The notes below the pieces were generated by a model. It did no database searches, was not told the origin of the DNA, and saw nothing but the letters and a program-made list of their open reading frames with translations. Source: Saprolegnia diclina VS20 (taxonomy: Eukaryota; Oomycota; Saprolegniomycetes; Saprolegniales; Saprolegniaceae). Taken from it: 64,000 nt of DNA. This document shows, piece after piece, positions 44,544 to 60,879 of the stretch; the stretch's first letter is position 1; each line of letters opens with the position of its first letter. The translations under genes were made by a program, and so were the position numbers. The DNA is taken from positions 441,292-505,291 of the forward strand of contig NW_008246085.1 of NCBI RefSeq assembly GCF_000281045.1. Direction: 5' to 3'.

Positions 44544-47112
44544 TCATTTGCGACTCGACCGGAGCTTCTCGGCGCGGGCTTTGGCCAAGTCTTTCTTCAG
44601 CGCATAGCGCTTGGCGGCCGAGAGCCCCGGGTCTTCGAGCTGCGCCTCGAGGGCTGCGATTGGTCCGTCGTACGGCGACGCCTCGGGCTCCCGCGGCGTC
44701 GTCGTCCGCGTCACCGCTGCTGGGCTTGCAGCGGGCGGTGAAGTGCGTTGAAGGTGGTCGTGCACGGGCGACGGCGGTGGCGGATCGCCTTGCGCGTTGC
44801 AGTCGCGCGTCGCAAGAATCTGTGCAATCTCTTCGGGCAGCAGCTTGTTTTTGAGGTAACTCATGATTTCGTCCGTGCCCTTGTTGACTGTCGCGATGCG
44901 CACGGTGCGCTGGGGGTTGCCGCTAATGTACAGCGCCTTGAGCTTGGGGCAGAGTCCGAGCTCGGCCGGGATCTACACGTCCTTTGATTCTTCGAACCGA
45001 TCGATATTTCTACCGCTTGGAGGCTGTTGTTTTCAACCGACAAGGACGAGAGCGTCGGCGCTTCGAAGATTGTGCCCAGATCCGTCAGCTGCCGATACAT
45101 AACGTCATACATCGGAAATGCAATAGCCACGGTACCTTGTTGTCGGAGGCGCTGACGATCGAGAGCGCCTTCATGAGACGCCACGGCATGCCTGCGAGCG
45201 TCGAGAGACGGTTGAACGACAGCAGCAACGTGTTCAAGCTCGACAGTTGGTGTAAGTTGGCTGGAAGCATACTGAGCGCGTTATTGCGAACGTCCAGCTC
45301 CTACGTACTAACGTCAGAACCTGACTGAACCAGGACGATCCTGCCTTGAGCTTCATGCGCGCGTGGAAGGCACCAGCGAATGTGTGCTCGGTCAGCGAAT
45401 TCTTGCGCAAACGGAGGTACACCAGGTGGGGGAGCCCCAACACACTCGTTGGCAGCGCTTCGAGCCGGCAGTCCTCCGCGACGAGCGTCGTTATCTGCAA
45501 ACAGAGGCCAAGTTCGTCGGGAAGAGCGCAGAGGCCTGTCTTCGACAGTGTGAGCGATGTGAGACTCGACGTGAGTGGCTCAAAACTCCACACTTCTTGC
45601 GGCACAGCGCTCAATCTACGAGCTTAGTCATGAAATAAGAACGGATTTTCAGAAGTTGGCACCGCTGCGACGTCAAGTCGAGACTTCCAGACGCAGCCGC
45701 TTCCATAAAGACGTGGTTGTCGACACCTGACGCACTCGGTGCCTGCAGCGTGAACTCGTCCGTCTCTTCGTCCATCGCGTCGACACCGACGGGCGGCTTG
45801 CCGCGGGTGCGAAGGTATTTCTTGAGGGCTTCGCAGCCTGCCGATAAGACCGAGCGCCGAATGGCCCTACGCAGGCTCGTACATGCGTGGGTGAGCAGGA
45901 GAGCAGTCGTACCGCATCGAGTTGCCATCGACGAGGATGTGGTTGAGGCCTTTGAGATACCCCAGACCTACGTTGTGTGAGATCGATTCGACTAGTGACA
46001 TGAGTCGACCAGGAGGCAGGTCCGAGAGGTCGTTGTTGCTCAGATCCAGTGTTTTGAGGCGGTAGAGCTGCGCGAGACCATCGGGCACGGCCGTGAGCTT
46101 GTTATCGCGCAAATCGAGCACCGTCAAGTGGTGCTGAGCGCGCACGAGCGACGTTTCGTCAATCGATTCGAGCAGGTTGAACCCCAAGAAGAGCTGGTCC
46201 ACGCTGCATGCTTCGAGCGGCAGCTCTGGGAAGCGCACCAGACGGTTCTGGCGCAGGTCTAGAAATTTCAGACTGCGCGTCTGCTGGAGGCAGCCCTGGA
46301 GCGACGAGAGCTTGTTTTTGCTCAGATCCAAGTTGGCCAGTGCGCGGAGCTGGCTCATCGACTCCGGGACCGACTCGAGTTGGTTGCCTGGCGCCGTGAG
46401 CACAGTCAGTTTTTGGAGTCCGCCTGCGGAAATACTGAGCGCTGCATGCACAGTAGCGCCGTACCGAGTGTGGTCGGGAGAGCTCGCAAGAGATTGTCAT
46501 CCACCCGCAGCACCTCGAGGGCCTGGAGCTGTTCGATCGAGTCGGGCAGCGTCGTGAGCTTGTTGCCCGACAGAATGATTTCCTTGAGCTGCGTGAGCTG
46601 TCCGAGCTTCTCGGTGAAGCCGCCGCTGAGCGCGTTGCTACATCAAATATGCCACGTGAATTGCATGGAGAAACGACTTGCGCCAACGAACTTGCTCACG
46701 TCCAAGAACGCCAGTGTCGAGAGCGAAAAAAGCTCGGGCGGGAGCGACGTGAGCTTGTTCTGGCACAGCTTGAGCCAGAGGAGGCCGGTCACGAGCGCAA
46801 TACTGTGGGGCACCGCAGTAATCTCGTTGTGGCTCAAGTCGATCTTGACCAAGTCGACGCACTCCCAGACCTTCTCGTCCTACGCACGGTGAAGCGGCCG
46901 CACGTGGATCGACGAGCGCGCACCGGATCCATCGAGTCCTGCAGGTGGCAGGCTTCGTCGGGAAAGGTCGCAAGGCCTCGCGCTGGCAGCGAGAGGAAGC
47001 CCGACTTCCTAGCCTGGCGGAAGGCCTTCTTGCTGCCGCCTCCATCGACGAGCCCGTCGGCCCTCGCGTCCTGGGCCGCGCGGAACGCCCGCTTGGCTGC
47101 GACGGTGTGCAT
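44544..47112 (-). CDS. LRRC40: Leucine-rich repeat protein, LRRC40-like
   Basis: Multi-exon LRR protein. The N-terminal cap ARKSGFLSLPARGLATFPDE precedes a long array of about 23-residue repeats (DLVKIDLSHNEITAVPHSI; LLWLKLCQNKLTSLPPELF; LKEIILSGNKLTTLPDSI; LANLDLSKNKLSSLQGCL; LTVLDLRDNKLTAVPDGL; LTLSKTGLCALPDELG). The cap motif and repeat style match LRRC40, an intracellular LRR protein of unknown function. After the last repeats comes EIMSYLKNKLLPEEIAQIL and a Pro/Thr-rich tail ending in a helical basic segment (KRYALKKDLAKARAEKL), which is not in the animal protein as I know it. The start is the ATG at 47112; XPF starts only about 50 bp away on the other strand. Confidence 0.85.
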
Positions 47113-47165
47113 GGATCCAAAAATGCCACGTCTGGGATTGGCTGAAATCGGATCGAAATGGACCA
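47113..47165. promoter_or_regulatory. Very short bidirectional promoter LRRC40 / XPF
   Basis: Only 53 bp lie between the annotated start codons. An ATTGG box (47137-47141) and a CCAAT box (47163-47167) are present, the latter overlapping the first XPF ATG. This hints that XPF translation may begin at the next methionine (47217). Confidence 0.5.
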
Positions 47166-50147
47166 ATGGCCTTGTTGGAGATTTGGCACGTGAAGGCCCA
47201 CGAGCAGCTGCGGACGATGGCGCCGTACTGGCTCGAGTTTGAGAAGGAGATGATGGAGAACCTCATGCTGGAGCGGGACATCATGGTGGTCATGGCGAAA
47301 GGCCTCGCCCAGCGCACGCTGCTCACCAACTTCTTGCGCCTCCACGGTGTGCCCACGAACCTTGTGCTGTGTCTGAACGCGACCGACACGGCCGAGCTCT
47401 ACGTCGAGGCGCTCACGATGCAAGGCGTCCCGCTCGACCAGCTACCAAAAGTAGGTTTTGCGTGACATCACCCTGGCGGGATCGGCATTGCGCTATGCGA
47501 CTAGATCATCACCAACAAGTGCACGGTGCAGGAGCGCAAGCAGCTCTACAAGGAAGGCGGGTGCTTCTTCATTACGTCTCGCATCCTCGTGGTCGACTTG
47601 CTCAACCAATCCATCGATGTCCCGGTAGACCATTGTTGATGTGTCCCGCCGAGTGCTCATCTTCTCCTAGATGATTTCGGGGCTGCTCGTCTGTGACGCG
47701 CACCGCGTCACGGACACGTCGGTCGAGGCCTTCATTCTGCGTCTCTATCGAGAGATGAATCGGACCGGGTTCGTCAAGGCCTTCTCGGAAGACGCGTACG
47801 CCTTTGCCTCGGGCTTCCACAAGGTCGAGCAGGTGATGAAGCTCCTGTACCTTCGCAAGCTCCTCCTCTACCCGCGCTTTCACATGGCCGTGCACTCGGT
47901 GCTGGACCAACACTCGCCCGAGGTCTACGAGATTGAAGTCAGCCTCACGCCACTCATGAAGGACATACAAGCTGCGCTGCTTGTCGCGCTCGAAGCGACG
48001 CTCAACGAGCTCAAGCGCGGTTGCAAGGACCTTGACGAAACCGAGCTCACAATGAAGAACGCACTAACAAAAGCCCTTGAATTTCAGCTCAAGAAGCAGG
48101 TGCGTTCGCATGCACCGCCTACACCTCCGATCTGGACGCTAGTTGAGCGCCATTTGGCACCGGCTGCCGCACAAAACCAAGCAGCTCACGAGCGACCTCA
48201 CGGTGCTGCGCCAGGTACAGAGAGTGTTATCCTTTGACGATCTCATCGAGGTTAGCTACTCGCGTACTTGACGCGCTACGACGCCATCACATTTTATAGC
48301 TTTCTCCTCGCGCAAAAGGCGCAAAGCGGGAACCAGCGCACGCCGTCACCGTGGCTCTTCACCGCCGCCGCGGACCGCCTCTTTATCGCAGCCAAGAAGC
48401 GGCTGTACACGATCAACACCAAGAAGGACGCTGTGATCGAGCTCACGCTCGAAGCCAACTCAAAATGGCAGTCGCTAAACGAGCTACTGACCGAGATCCG
48501 TGACGCACCAGCGACAAGTACCGTCACCGGCGGCGCTACGACCCTTATCCTTGTCCGGGACGAACGCACGTGCGCCCAGCTGCGCGAGTTTCTCTATTGC
48601 GGCGGCACCGACATGCTGCAGCGTCGGTTCCGGCAGTACCTCCAGCAAAAAGGCGGGAATTCCTTCTCGACCGAGCACCAGCTGCTTCTCCACGCATGCG
48701 GCATCGCGCCGGTGGCGCACAAGGCTAGCTCTAGCAAGCGCAAGGCCGTGACGGCCACGAACGAGCCGCTCCCGAGCGAAATGGCGTCGTACGGGCTCTC
48801 AATGGACGAGCTCGTCAAACTAAGGTGCCAACGTATTCACGCATCGGGCTCACGCAAGACGTAGCCAAGACGACGTGGTCAAGAAGGCCAAACCATCGGT
48901 GCCGCTGTCCGTGCTCGACCGGAAGGACCACCTCGTCATTTGCACGTACGCGCAGGCAAAGCGGTGTGCGACGCTCCTCCACGACGTGCAGCCCGAACAC
49001 GTGATTCTGTACGACCCGGACGTCGCGTTCATTCGCGAGCTGGAAGTGTACCACGCGCACTACGCCGACGACCCGCTCAGCGTCTACTTTATGGTCTACG
49101 AAGAGAGCGCCGAGCAGCAAGCGTACTTGACCGAAGTTCAACGCGAAAAGGTATTAGGTCGAGAGACTATGCAGCTCATATGAAGGTTGTAGGAGGCCTT
49201 TGAGAAACTCATTCGACAAAAAGAGCACATGGTGATCCCGCTCAACGTCTTTGACATCCCGGCGCACATCAAGGCCAAGCAGGCGCCGCAGTACAGCTTG
49301 GACACGCGGACAGGTGGCCGCGCGCGCGTCCAGCTCGTGTCGCACAGCGTCATTGTCGACGTCCGCGAGTTTCGGTCGGCGCTGCCGTCGATGCTGCACA
49401 AGGAAGGCATGGTCTTGCACCCCGTGACGCTCGAGGTGGGGGACTACATACTCTCGTCGCAAATGTGCGTCGAGCGCAAGTCCATCAGCGATCTTTTTGG
49501 CTCGCTCAACAATGGCCGCCTCTTCAACCAAGCCGAAATGATGATCCGCCACTACCAGGTCGACTGGTCGGAGAGACACGGCACCTCAACACACGCTGTA
49601 GACGCCGCTCTTGCTCATCGAGTTCAACCCCGAAAAACCCTTTGCGCTCCAGGTACCTCGAGCAAGCGCCTAGGTGCTGTACGCACCTTGTTATATAATA
49701 GGAAGCCGGCGAGATCACGAGCGATATCAAGCACAACAGCATCACGTCCAAGTTGAGTCTCCTTGTCCTCCACTTTCCTCAGGTAGGCAAGGCGTCGATT
49801 CTGCGGTAGTCATGGCCGGGTAGCTTCGTTTTCTCTGGTCCAAGTCACCCCACGCGACAGTCGAGCTCTTTCGACTCGTCAAGAAAGGCCAAGACGACCC
49901 GGACGTCGAGGCCGCGATGGCCGCTGGGTCGGCGACCTCGGGCGGCTCGTCGTTCTACAACATGAATGCGGTCGATGTCCTGCGCAAGCTCCCGGGGATC
50001 ACGGCGCACAACTACCGCAAGGTCGCCGCTCACTGTCGCACTCTCGCGGACCTGAGCAAGATGACGCTGGCCGACCTCGACCCACTCCTTGGGCCCTCGA
50101 ACGCCAAGAAGCTCCATCGCTTCTTCCACCACAACGTCAACGGGTAG
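47166..50147 (+). CDS. ERCC4: XPF/ERCC4 (Rad1) structure-specific DNA endonuclease subunit
   Basis: Catalytic subunit of the XPF-ERCC1 nuclease, which cuts 5' of lesions in nucleotide-excision repair and in crosslink repair. The degenerate SF2 helicase-like N-terminus is visible (WLEFEKEMMENLMLERDIMV; GGCFFITSRILVVDLL; ISGLLVCDAHRVTDTS; IWHRLPHKTKQLTSDL; AYLTRYDAITFYSFLL). The ERCC4 nuclease domain is intact: VIVDVREFRSALPSML, then LEVGDYILSSQMCVERKSIS with the GDY...VERK metal-binding residues, then DLFGSLNNGRLFNQ. The C-terminus is the tandem helix-hairpin-helix (DVLRKLPGITAHNYRKV; LADLDPLLGPSNAKKLHRFF). Checked introns include 48100-48145, 48211-48256 and the one after VKLS near 48833-48878. 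The start may be 47166 or 47217. Confidence 0.93.
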
Positions 50148-50477
50148 TACCTCGGGATACTCTAGCTACGGCACTGGTATTATTTGTGAATTTGCCCAGG
50201 ACTACAAAACAACAAGGTCGCAAATAATAGCAAGCTCCTTTATACGAGGAACGTGGTCTTCCTGTGGGATGCTCCTACAAGTATACGTGGCGATCGAAAC
50301 TACGCTCAAGCATTTTGGCGCCAACGCTGTGCTGTGCAATGTCGCGCCACGACTGCATGGATGTGAAGAAGGTGTTTTTCACGGTGGGAAACCGAATTTC
50401 AGTGAGTTTCGGTCCTGTCCTATTTTCAGGCAAAAGCCGAATTCCATTCGATTCCAGTCCTTGAATCTCGAAACTTG
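50148..50477. other. Spacer between XPF and App1-like genes
   Basis: 330 bp without a gene. It is more AT-rich than its flanks, with no conspicuous repeat. Confidence 0.45.
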
Positions 50478-52164
50478 ATGAGCGCGATGTTTCGCGGCCA
50501 GCGCGAGATGTCGACGTGGCGGATCGCCGCCGGACGCATGCAGCGCAAATGGGTTGGCATGAAGCAGGTACGCTCCGTGGGCATGACGCAGCATGGCTCA
50601 GACTCGCATGTATGGCGCAGCGAACTACGTGGCGCTTCAAGCAGCGCAAGAGCGGCGTCGTCTTCCAAGTCGACGGCAAGGACGCGCCTGGCGAGATGCA
50701 TCTTCGCGTATGTATCTCTACGCTAGGCTGCGCGCGGGCTGATTGTAGCATGAGCAGGGCAAGAACGTACCGCTGGACGATCTCTCATTTTGCCACAACG
50801 TGCTCGCCAACGCGTCGCCCGAGACGCTCAATGGCATCCTCGGCGCCATCTCGCCCGAAGGCTCGGACCGCTTTTGCACGACCATGACGTGCTTCATGTT
50901 CCACAACTGCGCGCCGCGCGTCCGCTCCATGGTGCTCGACGTGCTCAGCAAGTCCCGGCTGCCCGACATCTCGTACGACGTCGCGTCTTGTTGATCACAC
51001 TATACTCGTGACTAGGCTACCAAACCGCGGCGTGATCATTCGATCTATCCAACAGCAACTGCTTTCACCGCTGGTGCGGCAGAAGTCCGAGTACCAGACC
51101 GCGGCCTTCAACATCCTCAAGGGCACGCATGGCGTCGACCTCACGCTTCTGAAGGAAGATATCAATGCCGAGAACTCGCTGAATGCACTTCAAGACGGCT
51201 TTCGCGGCGGCGACCTCTACCAACTCATCTACGGCGCCAAGGATATGACGCAGGTCGTCTCGGTTATGCAGCACATCGCCGTCGAGTCGCTCAAGGTGTC
51301 GATGGCGCATTCACACAAGCCGCTCATCAAGATCATGAGCGACATCGACGACACCCTCTTTGCAGGGTACGTCTCTTGTGCGCTTTGGCGTTGACGTTGG
51401 CGCGTAGGTGGGCAGACCAGCGGTACCCGGCGCACGTGTTGTACCCTGGCGTCTCGCATCTCTACCGCTCGATCGCGCACGGTGTCGACAAGGCGCCGTC
51501 AGTGACCTTCCTCACAGCCCGGCCGCGCGGCTTCTTTAGCCTCGGACGCACGCTCACGGCCGACCACCTCGTGAGCCTCGGCATGACCAACCCCACCGTC
51601 CTCAACGGGTCCGTGCAAGGCCTTGTGAGCAACGCCAAGATTGCTGGGTATCTCTTGCTTTCTTGCGTGAAATTCTCACATTTCTACCATCGACTAGCCT
51701 CAAGCTCCAGAACTTTGAGCGCTACGCGACGCTCTTTCCCGAGTACAAGTTTGTGTTTTTTGGGGACGCGGGCCAAGGCGATGCGCTCCTCGCATCGCGG
51801 CTGCTGCATCTGTACCCGGACAAGGTCCCCGCCGTCTTCATCCACGACATTGCGCCGCAGGAGGAGACGACGGGCGACGGCGGCGCCAAGGACACCTACC
51901 GCGCGTACGTACCAAGTTCGACGACCACGTATGCGATGTGGCTTGTAGGCAAGGCGTCGTGTTCTACGAAACCTATGCGGGCGCGGGTCTGGCTGCGTAT
52001 GAGAAAGGGCTTGTCTCGAGAGAAGCATTGCTCTCGCTTCTCGACGCGTGCACGACCGAGCTCGACCAAGTCCCGTTCCTCGGCGCCCACGGCCCAGACA
52101 AGCGCGCTCGCCGTTTGAGCGAACTCGACACCGACCGTCAAAAGATCCAGCAGCTCTCACGTTG

Positions 52165-52168
<4 letters not shown>
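50478..52168 (+). CDS. App1-like phosphatidate phosphatase (DUF2183 / LNS2-type HAD catalytic domain)
   Basis: Predicted Mg2+-dependent phosphatidate phosphatase of the yeast App1 type, converting phosphatidic acid to diacylglycerol at actin/endocytic sites. The catalytic core shows the HAD-type nucleophile motif IMSDIDDTLFAG (DxDxT), then PSVTFLTARPRGFFSLGR, and YKFVFFGDAGQGDALLASRLL with the downstream acidic residues. The N-terminal half is a helical region (WRFKQRKSGVVFQVDGKDA) unlike yeast App1's own N-terminus. Start at 50478 (MSAMFRGQREM); the first introns (GTACG...GCGCAG and GTATG...GAGCAG) are in phase. The 3' end overlaps the convergent YAK1-like gene by its stop codon. Confidence 0.85.
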
Positions 52169-54261
<2,093 letters not shown>

Positions 54262-55504
54262 GGCCGCAGTGGGATAAAAATACAAGATACACCGGTTCAA
54301 GATGCCCGATGCAAACCACGGCGAGCCGTATTTTAATCGGCTCGCACGGTGTTTTTAATGCAATCTAAACCAACGCCATACTGACATCCAGTGAATTGGC
54401 TGGTGTTTTCTACCTTTATTGTATTTCGACAAAACAGTTCATCGCCGGGACAAAACCGTCGAACATTAGCCGCGTGCATTTTATTGCAGTGGCCGCGAGG
54501 CTTGCATACAATATGCAAGGTATTTACTCACAACGTCGGTTTATTATTACGGTCGGAGAACGAACCAATCGGCGACAACGTCAACCCTACGGCGCAACCG
54601 TTCGGCTCGAAGCGGCTTGAAACCGATAGCAACGGTTTCAGCCACCAGACCACCGCGTCGATCGATACGCATATGATCGCACGTGCTCTTAGCTTGCTAC
54701 ACTTAAAGGTTTTTGCCGTTGCAGTCTGGACGATCGCTGAAATCCGCTGTCAATTTTGTGCGATTTTGATGTCTCTGATGCATGCTCCAAGTAATATGCA
54801 GCTTGAGTTGCCCTCGCTCTTGGGCTGTCACTTGTCGTGGTTGATGGATCGACTGCTTTAGCGCGCTAACGCAAGCCAACGCCAAGCGTCTTCTGTGCAA
54901 GGGTTACATGCAGACCAAGCTCACAGTGCTGCAGCCAATTCTCAACTTCAAACGGTTACGGAGCACACGGCACACGGCAGTCAGCGGGGAAGGGCCAATC
55001 GCAATACATATATCAACGTGTTCGGAATTATCTTCGTTATTACACGAAGCCTTCGCATATAGCGCTACGCCCCAATACGTGGTAGTTGGCACAATCGCAA
55101 TAGCGGACTCCATAACAACAAGGGAGTTTGGCGCGATCTAGACCACCTCACTAATTTGATAGTAGTGTATCACTTAACATGTCCAACGAAGTGTAGCCCG
55201 AATGTCAACATTTGACCCTGAAAGGAGGACGCTCGCAAACCTAACAGCTCGATTCATGCCAGCAGTCGACGATATAGACTGGTAGAAACTAGGAAGATCG
55301 GCGTCGCCTTTTCTACGAGCTGTCGGCGTCCTGCAAGAGCGTCGCTTTGCAAGCTTCCTGTATCCGTATACACCAAAATGCCAAAATATTGCTGAAGCAG
55401 ATGTGTATTTTTTGGACCCCCCCACGGGACGCTCGGTTCGGGGGTGCACCCAAATATTTTCTTGTCCCCACCGTCCGCCGCAGTTGACGCTCCACGGTCG
55501 ACGC
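54262..55504. other. AT-richer 1.2-kb spacer
   Basis: I see no supported gene. Codon usage and base composition differ from the flanking GC-rich exons. A 156-codon frame (54391-54861) has no recognisable domain and is probably chance or an old transposon remnant. A homopolymeric C run occurs near 55419 and a G run near 55440. Confidence 0.5.
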
Positions 55505-58144
55505 ATGCAGTTCCTCAAGAGCACCGTCATGGGCCTCGGCTCCGCCTTCACGATGGGCAGCGTCGGAGGCCTTCCATTCTCGCTCGAGTCCGCCGAGCCT
55601 GCCTACGATGCGGGGCTTCCGGACTTTCTCCTGCTTCGCGGCAAAGCCAAGGCCGACGGCAGTAGCGTCGCGGTCTTCAAGTCCAAGCTGCCCTCGAATG
55701 CGCTAGCGCAGAACGCTCTGCGGCGCATTAAGACGCTTCGCCACCCGAATGTCCTCGCCTACATCGTACGTCGGCGTCCTCGGTCCATGTAGGCTCATGA
55801 TGATGCGGCGTAGGATGGCATTGACGTGCCCAACAACGGCCACGTGTTCATCGTCACCGAAGACGTCGTACCATTGAACGCCTACCTCGACGACATCCGC
55901 GCCGAATATGGTGCCAACAGCAACGAGGAGAAGGTCCTCCTCGCTTGGGGGCTTCGGTCGATCCTCGGCGCGCTCAAGTTTATCAACAACGACGTCAAGC
56001 TCATTCATGGCCGACTGAACCCGACCAGCATCTTTGTCACCAAGGTAGCGCTCGTGCTCCCATATACGCGCATACGTATGTGTTATGCTAGGGCGGCGAG
56101 TGGAAGCTCGGCGGCTTTGAACTCACGGGCGAGCCCAACATGAGTGCGCCGTTCGTCCAGCACGACCACACGGTGGACCCGCGCTTCGAGGCACCCGGTA
56201 CGCCTCCCAATCGAGCTCTGTTCGTTCTTAGAGTCTGCGTAGAGTGCGCCCGCCGGGACTGGTCGTCTGTGGCGTCGTCGCCCACGTACGCGGTGGATAT
56301 GTATGCGCTCGCGTGCCTCATCATTTATCTGCACCACCCGTCGTTCTCGTCGCCGAGCGATGCGAGTCGCGTTCCGTCCGGTCTCTCGACGGTGGTCAAG
56401 CGCAGCACGGACGCGACGGCCACGCGGCGCCTCAACCCCGAACAGGCGCTGCAGAGCGCGTACTTTGAGTCGCACTTTTTGCGGCAAATGACATTTCTCG
56501 ACGAGCTCGCCATCAAGTCGCCGGACGAAAAGGTCGAGTTTTACAAAGATCTGAGTGCAAGCATCGACGCTCTGCCCAAGCACACGGCCGTCTTCAAGGT
56601 CCTTCCAGCGCTCAAGGCGATTGTCGACTTTGGCGTCGCGACGGGCGGCAAGGCCGGTGGCAACTACAAGCTCGATCCGTCCGAGAGTCATATGTTGCCG
56701 GCCATGGTCAAGATCGGAAACCAGCTCTCGGTACGTACCTCGAGCATAGCATTGCAGCATGGAACCGTTTGTGTAGCCGGACGAATTCAAAGACCAAGTG
56801 CTGCCGACGCTCATCAAGCTCTTTGGCTGCAACGACCGCGCCGTGCGCCTCCAGCTGCTGCAGATGATGGAGTCGTTCGCGGTGCACTTTGATGCCAAGC
56901 TCGTCAACAGCAACGTTATCTTTGACAATATCTGCACCGGTTTCCATGATACGTCGGCCGTCTTGCGCGAGTACACGGTCAAGAGCATGCTGCACATCGC
57001 CGACAAGCTCTCCGACTCCAACTTGAATACGAAGCTCATGAAGTTCTTTGCCAAGCTCCAGGTTACCCTTTGCAAAATATATGGTTGCTGACATGCCGAG
57101 GCAGACGGACCCGGAACCTGCCATTCGCACCAACACGACGATTTGCCTGGGCAAGATCGCGCCGCATCTCAGCGCCGCCACGCGAGCCAAAGTGCTCTTG
57201 CCCGCGTTCTGCCGCGCCCTTAAAGACCCGTTCCCGCACGCACGTCTCGCAGGCTTGCGCACACTGGTCGCTTGCGACGTACGTGCTCTCCCCCATGGCG
57301 CAAGTCTCAGTGCTCCCATTTTTGTAGGAGTACTTTACGTACCAAGACGTTGCTTGCGCCATCATCCCTGCGATCGCGCCGCTCATGCTCGACATTTCGC
57401 CCAGCGTCCGCGACGAGGTCGACTCGCGATCCTCGGCAAAGTTGCATCATTCCTGCGTAGACGCTGACGTGCATGGCTGATTACATTAAGAAGATCCAGG
57501 ACGAAGCCGCCCAAATGAAGCTGCGCGAGGCCGACGAAGAGCGCGAGCGCCAGTTGCACGAAGCTGCCAACCCTGTTGTGCCCGACACGGCGCCGGTCTC
57601 GAGTACCTCGTCCGCGTCGTGGCAGCAGCCAAAACCTGCTGCCTTCAGCGCGCCGATCTCGGCAAATGACTTCAATGACGACGGTGACGACGCGTGGGGC
57701 GACGACCTCGACGATTTGACGAGCCCAACGACAACGACACCAGCGACATCTTTTACGACTACCAGTGCGTCGTGGTCGACACCCGCTCCAAGCACGTTCG
57801 CATCCTCTGCACGGCAAGCGCCTTTGGCACCAAAGCCGTTACACGTGACGCCGCCCAAGCCGTTGCAGCCTGCGGCGGCCAAGGACGATTTCTTTGGCGA
57901 CTGGGGCGCGCCGTCGTCAACGGGGTCGTCCGCGTCGCGCACGAGCTCGGGGTCGCTGAGTTTGCAAAAACCGTCTGCGTCAGTTGGGTTCAGCAGTGCG
58001 AGTGCGTCGCCTATCAAGCCAGCCGAGCCCAAAAAGTCGCTCCAGGACCGCCGGTCCGAGGCGAAAGCCAAGCGAGAACCCCTCGGCGCGTTGAAGCTCC
58101 AGAACAAGCCCAAGGGCGGCGACAACTGGGACTGGGATATGTAG
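55505..58144 (+). CDS. SCYL1: SCYL1-type pseudokinase with HEAT repeats (N-terminal kinase-like protein)
   Basis: Scaffold of COPI-dependent Golgi-ER traffic and tRNA export in other eukaryotes. The N-terminus reads MQFLKSTVMGLGSAF and leads into a kinase-like fold. It lacks key catalytic residues: the HRD position reads LIHGRLNPTSIFVT and the DFG position GGFELTG, so it is a pseudokinase, as in the family. HEAT repeats follow (MLPAMVKIGNQL; LPTLIKLFGCNDRAVRLQLLQ; IRTNTTICLGKIAPHLSAA). An intron at 57420-57463 links DISPSVRDE to TLTCMADYIKKIQ. The tail is Ser/Thr/Pro-r​ich with acidic DDAWGDDLDDL, FFGDWGA and a C-terminal NWDWDM, where animal SCYL1 has a basic RKLD COPI signal; the W-x-W in acidic context may serve instead. 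Confidence 0.9.
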
Positions 58145-59764
<1,620 letters not shown>

Positions 59765-60194
59765 ACGACTCCGCCACCGCAGGCCCGTAGTTTTGCATTC
59801 GGTTTATATTTTAGCTTGCCAACAACTGGGAACGATTTATTCTAATACAACGATTCTACTGTTTGCAAACAAGTCATCCGCGTCCCTCTACACGGCCAGC
59901 TCCTCTACCTCGTTTGTCGACCCGCCGCTTCATTCCTCCATCTCTTGTCGGTCAGATCCGCATGCGTCGTTTCGACCTGAGAATGATCCAAATGTCGATC
60001 CACCATGCGCAGAAGATCGCAATCTCGACATCGTGCGTGCATGCGCTACACGGAAACACCGTAGCCTGCATTGTGGCAATGCCAACGTCTGCTCTTGCCC
60101 GGAGCTTCAAGATAGTCGATGATGCAAAAGATTGTGTGTGATAATGGGCGGCCCTCTACAGTGTCCCCATAGCATCGTACGACCACGGCGCGCT
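59765..60194. other. Spacer between convergent ARF1 and V-ATPase F genes
   Basis: 430 bp, AT-richer, presumably 3' untranslated regions of both genes. No additional gene or RNA is supported. Confidence 0.45.
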
Positions 60195-60643
60195 TTACGG
60201 GCCTTCGCCGAGCATGAGGTTGACGCGCTTCATGATGTAGTCCTTGGACGGATCGTACGGCAGGTCCTTGCTCGGGATCTCGAGCACCGTGGGGATCGTC
60301 TGCTCGTACGCGTTCAGGAGATGGCGGATTTCTTCGGCAACCTAGCCACGTTATGAGCCACCGTCTTTCGCCCATCCGGTCACCCACATGCTGGTTGATA
60401 AGAATAATGGCAATGTCATCGCGGCTCGAGAGGCGCTTGAAGGCGTCTTCGATGACCGAGATCGGCGTTGCTACAATGGGCATGAGCTGCCTATCGATAC
60501 GACGCGCGCAACGCACTGGGCTTGACGACGAGGAAGTTGGTGCCTTCGGCTGTGCGGTGGCCGACGCCCGCGAGGATGAAGCCCGTGACCGTATCTTCGT
60601 CGCCGATGACACCGACAAGCTTCGTAGCGCTCTCCAAGCTCAT
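60195..60643 (-). CDS. ATP6V1F: V-type H+-ATPase subunit F (Vma7)
   Basis: Stalk subunit of the V1 sector, needed for rotation and proton pumping into vacuoles and endosomes. Three exons connected by introns near 60530-60480 and 60397-60343. The chain reads GVIGDEDTVTGFILAGVGH (subunit F signature), NFLVVKP joined to TTPISVIEDAFKRL, then DDIAIILINQH joined to VAEEIRHLLNAYEQTIPTVL, ending KRVNLMLGEGP. Length is about 116 residues, normal. Start at MSLESATKLV; an upstream in-frame ATG would add 15 residues. It is divergent from the small gene at 60880 (237 bp). Confidence 0.93.
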
Positions 60644-60879
60644 GCTGCTGCTTCCTTCCTCGTTCGGGTCTTGAAGAAATGACCACAAGTCAATTGGCGA
60701 AAATCACGACTCGTTTTATTCATCTCCAAAACTATTTTAAAGCAAAATCATACAAATACCATGTTTAAATAAAATAAAAAGGAGCTCATGGCAGTGGGAA
60801 ACCAAATATTATTATGCAGATACCGCCAAAAACGGTTTAAATTAAAACCCGGAGCCAAAACCCGGACGCAAGTGGAGCC

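Noticed and set aside
54391-54861. 156-codon frame in the AT-richer spacer
   Set aside because: No recognisable domain, no intron signals and no promoter context; it could be a decayed mobile element, but nothing specific supports that.
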